A stretch of DNA of 64,000 nt from Curtobacterium flaccumfaciens pv. betae (GTDB lineage: Bacteria; Actinomycetota; Actinomycetes; Actinomycetales; Microbacteriaceae): assembly GCF_026241855.1 (NCBI RefSeq), contig NZ_JAPJDC010000001.1, positions 62,001 through 126,000 of the forward strand. The letters run 5' to 3'. Every line of letters starts with the position of its first letter. The first letter of the stretch is position 1. The translations under genes and the position numbers were made by a program. Below, piece after piece: positions 58,529-64,000 of the stretch. The notes below the pieces were generated by a model. The model did not search any database and was not told the DNA's origin. It was given only the letters and a program-made list of their open reading frames with translations.

Positions 58529-59365
58529 GTCACCACGGAACCCTCCACCACCGCGACGGACGAGGCGCGACCCCCGGTCGTCCTCGTCCCGCGTGGCGGT
58601 GCGTGGGGGGACCGGGTCGCCGAAGCGGCGCGGGCCCGTGGGCTTGCGCCCGTCGTCGTCCCCCTCATCACGGACGCTCCGCCGTCCGACCCCTCCGCAC
58701 TCGACGCTGCGGTCCGCCGCCTGGTCGCCTCCGGTGCGGTCGGGAGGCCCGGATCGCCCGTTGCTGTCGGCGAACGAACCCCTGTGGCTGGTTATGCATG
58801 GGTGGTGGTGACCAGTGCGACGGCCGTGACGGTCCTGTCGGAACGCGTGGCGGGCCTCCCGGCCGGGGTGCGCGTCGCTGCGGTCGGCGAGCCGACCGCC
58901 CGTGCCGCGCGCGCTGCGGGCTGGGTCGTCGACCTGGTGCCGACCGAGACGTCCGCCGCGGGCCTGGTGCAGGAGTTGCCGGACACCGACGGCACCGTGC
59001 TGTTCCCCCGCTCCGAGATCGCCGCACCGACACTCGTCGACGGCCTCCGTGCCCGCGGCATCGACGTGGACGACGTGGTCGCGTACCGTACCGTGGGGAC
59101 CGGCGACGAGCCGATCGCCCTCGAGACGACGCCCGCTGCGGTGCTCGTGACGAGCGGCAGCGTCGCCCGCGAGATCGCCCGCCGGATGACCCCGCTCGAC
59201 CCCCGCACCATCGTGGCCTGCATCGGCCCCGGGACCGCGACCGACGCCCGTGCGGCCGGACTGCCCGTGCACGCGGTCGGAGGCACGCGGTCCGCAGAAG
59301 CCCTGCTCGACGCCGTCGTCGAGGCACTGAACCCAACCACCCCCCACCAGGAAGGTCACCCGTGA
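58529..59365 (+). CDS. hemD: Uroporphyrinogen-III synthase, full-length frame without an ordinary start
   Basis: The enzyme cyclises hydroxymethylbilane. The first standard start is GTG 58784, giving 193 residues that open [12 protein letters not shown] and end with the second domain ([30 protein letters not shown]). The same frame is open back to the hemC TAG at 58523, and bases 58574-58738 encode a typical HemD N-terminus: [20 protein letters not shown], then LAPVVVPLI. No ATG, GTG or TTG lies there; GTC at 58529, followed by ACC ACG, replaces the GTG-ACC start seen in neighbours. An extra segment of about 18 codons (58739-58792) interrupts the usual sequence. Confidence in HemD is high; in the start it is low. 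Confidence 0.8.
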   Translation, partial: VTTEPSTTATDEARPPVVLVPRGGAWGDRVAEAARARGLAPVVVPLITDAPPSDPSALDAAVRRLVASGAVGRPGSPVAVGERTPVAGYAWVVVTSATAVTVLSERVAGLPAGVRVAAVGEPTARAARAAGWVVDLVPTETSAAGLVQELPDTDGTVLFPRSEIAAPTLVDGLRARGIDVDDVVAYRTVGTGDEPIALETTPAAVLVTSGSVAREIARRMTPLDPRTIVACIGPGTATDARAAGLPVHAVGGTRSAEALLDAVVEALNPTTPHQEGHP

Positions 59366-60417
59366 CTGGACGCTTCCCCCAGGTCCGCCCCCGTCGGCTC
59401 CGCGCCACCCCCGCGATGCGACGACTCGTGGCCGAGACCCGGCTCCACCCGGCCGAGCTCGTGCTGCCGATGTTCATCCGCGAAGGCGCGACCGACGCCG
59501 TGGACATCTCGAGCATGCCGGGCGTGCAGCAGCACTCCCTCGACTCGTTCCGCCGCGCGCTGGTCGACGCCGCGTCGGTCGGTGTGGGTGGCGTGAACCT
59601 GTTCGGCGTGCCGACCACGAAGGACGCCGAGGGCTCCGGCGCGACCGACCCGGACGGCATCCTCAACGTGGCCATCCGGGTGGCCAAGGAAGAGGTCGGG
59701 GATGCCCTCGTGGTGCAGTCCGACCTGTGCCTCGACGAGTTCACCGACCACGGACACTGCGGTGTGCTGGCAGCCGACGGCTCCGTCGACAACGACGCCA
59801 CCCTGCTGCGCTACCGCGACATGGCGGTCGCGCAGGCCGAGGCCGGTGCCGAGCTCGTCTGCATGAGCGGCATGATGGACGGCCAGATCGCCGCCGCACG
59901 TGACGCCCTCGACGGCGCCGGGCACAGCGGCACCGCGCTGCTCGCCTACGCCGCCAAGTACGCCTCGGCGTTCTACGGACCCTTCCGCGAGGCCGTCTCG
60001 TCGTCGCTCGTCGGCGACCGCCGCACGTACCAGATCGACGCCGCGAACGGTCGGCAGGGGCTCCGCGAGGTCGAGCTCGACGTCGACGAGGGCGCCGACA
60101 TCGTGATGGTGAAGCCCGCGATGAGCTACCTCGACGTGCTCGCCGAGACCGCTGCGACCTCGCCGGTCCCGGTCTGGGCGTACCAGATCTCCGGCGAGTA
60201 CGCGATGATCACCGCAGCAGCGCAGAACGGGTGGATCGACCGCGACGCCGCCGCGATGGAGTCGCTCGTCGGCATCAAGCGCGCCGGTGCCGACGCGATC
60301 CTGACCTACTTCGCCGTCGACATCGCGCGGAAGCTCAACGAGGAAGCGGCCCTCCGCACCTCGGGCAGCACCGCGGACGTCGCCGGCATCGCCTCGACCG
60401 GGAAGGCCCCCGAATGA
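59362..60417 (+). CDS. hemB: Delta-aminolevulinic acid dehydratase (porphobilinogen synthase)
   Basis: A 351-residue enzyme that condenses two 5-aminolevulinates. Schiff-base lysines are in [19 protein letters not shown] and [11 protein letters not shown]. The metal site reads [13 protein letters not shown]: two of the three usual zinc cysteines remain and the middle one is Asp. GGAAGG precedes the GTG at 59362, which overlaps the hemD stop. Its stop overlaps hemL (ATGA). Confidence 0.95.
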   Translation: MTGRFPQVRPRRLRATPAMRRLVAETRLHPAELVLPMFIREGATDAVDISSMPGVQQHSLDSFRRALVDAASVGVGGVNLFGVPTTKDAEGSGATDPDGILNVAIRVAKEEVGDALVVQSDLCLDEFTDHGHCGVLAADGSVDNDATLLRYRDMAVAQAEAGAELVCMSGMMDGQIAAARDALDGAGHSGTALLAYAAKYASAFYGPFREAVSSSLVGDRRTYQIDAANGRQGLREVELDVDEGADIVMVKPAMSYLDVLAETAATSPVPVWAYQISGEYAMITAAAQNGWIDRDAAAMESLVGIKRAGADAILTYFAVDIARKLNEEAALRTSGSTADVAGIASTGKAPE

Positions 60418-61745
60418 CCACGAACGACCAGCTGTTCGGCCGTGCCAAGAACGCGATCCCGGGTGGTGTGAACTCCCCGGTCCGCGCCTACGGGTCGGTC
60501 GGCGGCACCCCGAGGTTCCTGGTGTCCGCCAAGGGCGCCTACGTCACGGACGCCGAGGGTCGCGAGTACGTCGACCTCGTCGCGTCGTGGGGCCCCGCGA
60601 TCCTCGGGCACGCCCACCCCGGCACGGTCGAGGCCGTGCAGCAGGCCGCCGCGCGCGGACTGTCGTTCGGGGCGTCGACCCCGGGTGAGACCGAGCTGGC
60701 CGAACTCGTGAAGCAGCGGGTGTCGGTGGACGGCGACGGCCCCATCGAGAAGCTCCGGATGGTGTCGACCGGCACCGAGGCCACGATGACGGCGATCCGG
60801 CTGGCGCGCGGCTACACCGGTCGCGACCTGCTCGTGAAGTTCGCCGGGCACTACCACGGGCACTCGGACTCCCTGCTGGCCGAGGCCGGCTCCGGCGTCG
60901 CGACCCTGGCCATGCCGGGCAGTGCGGGCATCACCGCCGAGACCGCGGCGCAGACCCTCGTGCTGCCGTACAACGACCTCGACGCCGTCCGCCGGGCCTT
61001 CGACGAGCACTCCGAGCGCATCGCCGCCGTCATCGTCGAGTCCGCCGCCGCGAACATGGGCGTCCTGGCACCCGAGCGCGGCTTCAACCGTGCCCTGGCG
61101 CAGATCACCCGGTCGCACGGGGCGCTGCTCATCGTCGACGAGGTCCTGACCGGGTTCCGCGTCGGTGCTGCCGGCTGGTGGGGCCTCGAGGCGTCGAAGG
61201 TCGTGCCGGACGGTGCCGGGTGGAAGCCCGACCTCATCACGTTCGGCAAGGTCATCGGCGGTGGCATGCCCCTCGCCGCACTCGGCGGTCGGCGTGAGGT
61301 CATGGACTTCCTCGCCCCGCTCGGGCCCGTGTACCAGGCGGGCACCCTGTCGGGGAACCCGTTGGCCGTCGCCGCCGGCATCGCCACGCTGCGGGCCGCG
61401 ACGCCGTCCGTGTACGAGACGCTGAACCGCACGGCTGCGGTCATCTCCGCGGCCACTTCGGACGCCCTGTCGGCCGAGGGCGTCGCCCACACCGTGCAGC
61501 GCGCCGGCAACCTGTTCTCGTTCGCGTTCACCGAGCAGGCGCCGCGGAACTACGACGACGTGCGGGCGCAGGACGTGTTCCGCTACGCGCCGTTCTTCCA
61601 CGCGATGCTCGACGCCGGGGTGACCCTGCCGCCGAGCGTCTTCGAGGCGTGGTTCGTCACGGCCGCACACGACGACCGCGCGGTCGGACGGATCCTCGAC
61701 GCCCTGCCCGCGGCCGTGAAGGCTGCTGCCGCCGCGACCGCGTGA
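60414..61745 (+). CDS. hemL: Glutamate-1-semialdehyde 2,1-aminomutase
   Basis: A 443-residue PLP enzyme that converts glutamate-1-semialdehyde to 5-aminolevulinate, the step after hem[21 protein letters not shown] begins the protein; the PLP-binding Lys is in [18 protein letters not shown] and the conserved Asp in [14 protein letters not shown]. It closes the heme operon. Its 3' end (encoding KAAAAATA) lies in the first unit of a 35-bp tandem triplication. Confidence 0.95.
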   Translation: MTTNDQLFGRAKNAIPGGVNSPVRAYGSVGGTPRFLVSAKGAYVTDAEGREYVDLVASWGPAILGHAHPGTVEAVQQAAARGLSFGASTPGETELAELVKQRVSVDGDGPIEKLRMVSTGTEATMTAIRLARGYTGRDLLVKFAGHYHGHSDSLLAEAGSGVATLAMPGSAGITAETAAQTLVLPYNDLDAVRRAFDEHSERIAAVIVESAAANMGVLAPERGFNRALAQITRSHGALLIVDEVLTGFRVGAAGWWGLEASKVVPDGAGWKPDLITFGKVIGGGMPLAALGGRREVMDFLAPLGPVYQAGTLSGNPLAVAAGIATLRAATPSVYETLNRTAAVISAATSDALSAEGVAHTVQRAGNLFSFAFTEQAPRNYDDVRAQDVFRYAPFFHAMLDAGVTLPPSVFEAWFVTAAHDDRAVGRILDALPAAVKAAAAATA

Positions 61746-61824
61746 CGGGCGCGGAGGCTGCTGCTGCCGCGACCGCGTGACGGGCGCGGAGGCTGCTGCC
61801 GCCGCGACCGCGTGACGGGCGTCG
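61720..61824. repeat. Three tandem 35-bp repeats at the 3' end of hemL
   Basis: Units at 61720-61754, 61755-61789 and 61790-61824 begin AGGCTGCTGC and contain GACCGCGTGACGGGCG; they differ at very few positions. The first spans the hemL stop codon; the others are downstream and carry in-register copies of the same TGA. Confidence 0.85.
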
Positions 61825-61828
61825 GGGC

Positions 61829-62518
61829 TCAGGAGCAGTCGGCCTTCGTGAAGGTCGTGTCGACGGTCTTCGACGAGCCCTCGAACTTGTACGTGTACCG
61901 CATGTCGACGTCCTCGTCGAGGAGCTTCTTCGTCTCGCTGTTCGAGCAGAGGTTCGGCCCGACGGCGTCGCGGATGGCCCCCTCGGTGATCGAGGCCGGG
62001 TCGACGTTCGACGACACGGTGTAGTCGTAGTGGATCGCGGCGCCCTCGGCCTCGATCCCGGTCCACGTCGTGACGGAGTCGACCTGCTTGGGCAGGTCGC
62101 TCTGCTCGCGGATCTGCTCGACGGCCTTCGAGACCTTCTCTTCCGTGGAGTCGCTGAAGGCTGCGTTGAGGCCCTGGCGGACGAGGAACGCCACCACCAC
62201 GGCGACGACGACGCCGAGCACCGAGATCAGGACGCGCTTGCCGCGGGACGATGACTTGGGCGGGGGTGCGTAGGGAGCGGCTCCGGCCGGGGCCTGGTAC
62301 GGCTGGCCGGCGGGCGGCTGCTGCTGCGCGTACGGCTGGCCGGCGGGCGGCTGCTGCTGCTGCTGCTGCTGCTGCGCGTACGGCTGGCCGGCGGGCTGCT
62401 GCTGGGGCTGGCCGGCGGGCTGCTGCGGGTACTGCTGGCCGGTCGGCTGGCCCGTGTTCGGCTGCCCGTCGTTCGGCTGCGGCTCGGACCCCGGGTAGGG
62501 CGGCGGCGTGTTCGTCAT
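61829..62518 (-). CDS. Pro/Gln-rich single-pass membrane protein, function unknown
   Basis: A 229-residue protein. Residues 1-90 are low-complexity: repeated PAGQPYAQQ units and a run of eight Gln (CAG codons, near 62360). A basic stop SSSRGKR precedes one membrane helix (VLISVLGVVVAVVVAFLV), and about 115 residues follow outside, with two Cys (LCSNSETK and the final ADCS). This N-in, C-out layout is common in actinobacterial surface proteins. No family recognised. Convergent with hemL. Confidence 0.8.
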   Translation of the reverse strand: MTNTPPPYPGSEPQPNDGQPNTGQPTGQQYPQQPAGQPQQQPAGQPYAQQQQQQQQPPAGQPYAQQQPPAGQPYQAPAGAAPYAPPPKSSSRGKRVLISVLGVVVAVVVAFLVRQGLNAAFSDSTEEKVSKAVEQIREQSDLPKQVDSVTTWTGIEAEGAAIHYDYTVSSNVDPASITEGAIRDAVGPNLCSNSETKKLLDEDVDMRYTYKFEGSSKTVDTTFTKADCS

Positions 62519-62617
62519 GGTTCCCCCTGGTGACGGTCCGCGGCGTGACACCGTGGTGCGGTGCCGGGTCCCTCCCCGACACGGGCCGCGGACACTGAAC
62601 GGCCATTCAAGCACGCG

Positions 62618-63415
62618 TCAGGCGGATCGGCGTGCCGCCCAGCGCCCTTCCGACCGCAGGATCGCGAGCGGGAAGTCGAACGCGTGCGACACCGCCGACG
62701 ACGTGATGACCTCGTCCGAGGTGCCCTGGGCCACGACGGCGCCGTCGCGGAGCAGCATCGCGTGCGACGTCGAGGCCGGCAGGTCCTCCAGATGGTGGGT
62801 CACCATGACGCTGCCCAGCTCGGGGTGCCGGTGCCGCAGCGCGTCGACGGTCTCGAGCAGGTGCTCCCGTGCGGCGACGTCGAGGCCGGTCGCCGGCTCG
62901 TCGAGCAGCAGCAGTTGGGGTTCGGACATCAGGGCACGGGCGATGAGGGCGCGTCCTCGCTCACCCTGCGACAGCACCGGCCAACGGGCGTCCCGTCGTG
63001 CGCTGAGTCCGACGTCGGCGATGTGCTGCTCGGCCAGCGCGACCTGCTCGGCCGAGGGCTCCCACCGCATCATGAGGTCCGTCGTGCCGGTCAGCCCGGT
63101 GAGCACCGTCTCGAGCACCGTGAGCGGCGACAGCATCCGGTGCCGAGGATCGACGTGGCCGATGTGCTCCCGGAGTTCGCGGACGTCGACGCGTCCGAGG
63201 CGGCGGCCGAGGACCTCGACCGTGCCGGCGGTGGGGTGACCGGTCGCGCCGAGGACGGCGAGCAACGTGGACTTGCCGGCACCGTTCGGTCCGAGCAGCG
63301 CCCAGTGCTCCCCGCGCCGGACGGTCAGGTCGACGTCGTGCAGCAGGTCGCGGCCGGAGCGCGTGACGCGGACCCCGGTGGCGTGGATCAGGACGTCGTC
63401 GTGCGCGTCGGTCAT
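62618..63415 (-). CDS. ABC transporter ATP-binding protein
   Basis: A 265-residue ATPase. Walker A is GPNGAGKSTLL, the signature VLSQGERGRALIARAL, Walker B LLLLDEPATGLD and the switch VTHHLEDLP. The sequence resembles ModF/YlmA-type stand-alone ATPases with no permease gene in view. The ATG at 63415 overlaps the stop of the GntR-like gene (ATGA), so the two belong to one operon; the substrate is unknown. Confidence 0.88.
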   Translation of the reverse strand: MTDAHDDVLIHATGVRVTRSGRDLLHDVDLTVRRGEHWALLGPNGAGKSTLLAVLGATGHPTAGTVEVLGRRLGRVDVRELREHIGHVDPRHRMLSPLTVLETVLTGLTGTTDLMMRWEPSAEQVALAEQHIADVGLSARRDARWPVLSQGERGRALIARALMSEPQLLLLDEPATGLDVAAREHLLETVDALRHRHPELGSVMVTHHLEDLPASTSHAMLLRDGAVVAQGTSDEVITSSAVSHAFDFPLAILRSEGRWAARRSA

Positions 63416-64000
63416 GACCCCATCGTGCCCCACCGCGCCGTGACGTCGTCCACGTGCGCCCGTGCGACGTCGACGAACCGGCGGGCCGCTGCCCAGGCGG
63501 CACCGACGTCTCCGCTGCCGGCCGCCGTGTCGAGCGCCAGCCAGAGCGCTTCTGCGTCCCACTGCCGGAACGCCGGGGCCTCGGGCAGCGCGTAGGCGAG
63601 CCGGGCCATCGCGAGGCGCAGAGCCTGACGGGTCCACCGGTTCCCGGACTGCTCCGACAGGAACCGCGTGACGGCGAACGCGCTCTCCGTGTAGCGGTGG
63701 TCGCGCACCTGGCCGTCCGCCCGCGCCCGTTCGACGAGCGCGCGGAACTCCTCGAGCGCGGGTCCCTGCAGGCCGGGCAGGACGTGGACGGCACCGTGCG
63801 TGAAGACGCCGGTGAGCAGTTCCATCGTGTCGCGCCAGGTCCCGAGCGACGGTTCCACGACGCGGTACCGGCCGCCGTCGTCCTCGACGAGCCCGAGGTC
63901 GTGCAGCCAGCGCATCCCGTCGATGACCTGCTCGGGTGGAGCACCGGTCCGGGTCACGAGTTCCTCGAGCGTGTGCCTGGACCCGACCGCCAACGCGCCG
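63412..64000 (-). CDS. GntR/FCD-like transcriptional regulator, partial
   Basis: The gene enters from beyond the right edge; 196 codons are visible and the frame stays open to base 64000. The N-terminal visible part is a winged-helix tail (HTLEELVTRTGAPPEQVIDG, MRWLHDLGLVEDDGGRYRVV), and the rest is an all-helical FCD-like domain (EFRALVERARADGQVRDHRY). It overlaps the ABC ATPase gene by 4 bases. A TTG at 63993 is in frame but is probably internal. Confidence 0.65.
   Translation of the reverse strand, partial: GALAVGSRHTLEELVTRTGAPPEQVIDGMRWLHDLGLVEDDGGRYRVVEPSLGTWRDTMELLTGVFTHGAVHVLPGLQGPALEEFRALVERARADGQVRDHRYTESAFAVTRFLSEQSGNRWTRQALRLAMARLAYALPEAPAFRQWDAEALWLALDTAAGSGDVGAAWAAARRFVDVARAHVDDVTARWGTMGS

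Noticed and set aside
1..64000. tRNA, rRNA, CRISPR arrays, insertion sequences, replication origin
   Set aside because: Read-through found no tRNA-like cloverleaf with CCA end, no rRNA sequence, no regularly spaced direct repeats with unique spacers and no transposase or integrase gene. A covariance-model search would be needed to exclude small RNAs.

Overview
The window is very GC-rich (about 70% by eye), has short intergenic gaps, GTG/TTG starts and many 4-bp ATGA/GTGA gene overlaps. The mismatch endonuclease NucS, the coproporphyrin-dependent heme route (CgoX, ChdC, an actinobacterial-type ferrochelatase) and the dual HspR/HrcA boxes at hsp20 point to an actinobacterium. Gene content suggests Microbacteriaceae, perhaps a Curtobacterium-like genome; that is inference, since no rRNA gene is present. 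I see no tRNA, rRNA, CRISPR array, insertion sequence or prophage.

Layout. 1-8 kb: enzyme/regulator pairs (NmrA-like reductase with TetR, hydrolase with MarR), a NarL-type two-component system, manganese catalase, and hsp20 behind HAIR and CIRCE boxes. 8-14.5 kb: a TetR regulator, glycogen debranching enzyme GlgX, and a sugar module (TIM-barrel isomerase, Gfo/Idh dehydrogenase, GPH-like transporter); the TetR gene and both sugar transcription units share an AAAAC-N13-GTTTT operator. 14.5-23 kb: esterase, small regulators, Nudix hydrolase, an orphan two-gene module with a ribosome-site hairpin, kinase, NmrA-like reductase, CynX-type MFS, HAD phosphatase and nucS.

23-31.5 kb: a cytosine-permease-like transporter, a hydantoinase-A-like protein, three consecutive DUF917 (S-methyl-thiohydantoin-desulfurase-like) proteins and a PucR activator, which together look like a (thio)hydantoin or nucleobase catabolic locus. 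31.5-34 kb: a LacI regulator divergent from an MFS pump across a perfect palindrome. 34-37.4 kb: a tightly overlapping operon for an 83-residue one-TM Cys-containing peptide, a two-TM protein, an M50-like membrane protease, an ABC ATPase and a large permease. This is the best candidate in the window for an undescribed peptide production/export/immunity system. 37-45 kb: flippase and MATE transporters, uracil permease, M13 metallopeptidase, a beta-lactamase-fold protein lacking the catalytic lysine, and a GNAT enzyme.

45-50 kb: a second NarL-type system and an MMPL exporter linked by identical TACTGCG-N2-CGCAGTA palindromes, with two divergent microproteins, then a protein with repeated IPGE motifs. 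50-62 kb: the heme cluster hemA < > hemE-cgoX-(three small envelope genes)-chdC-cpfC-hemC-hemD-hemB-hemL. hemD has no ordinary start codon for its full-length frame. 62-64 kb: a Gln/Pro-rich membrane protein, an ABC ATPase and a partial GntR-like regulator. A family of GGAGGCCCG-stem hairpins is scattered between genes.
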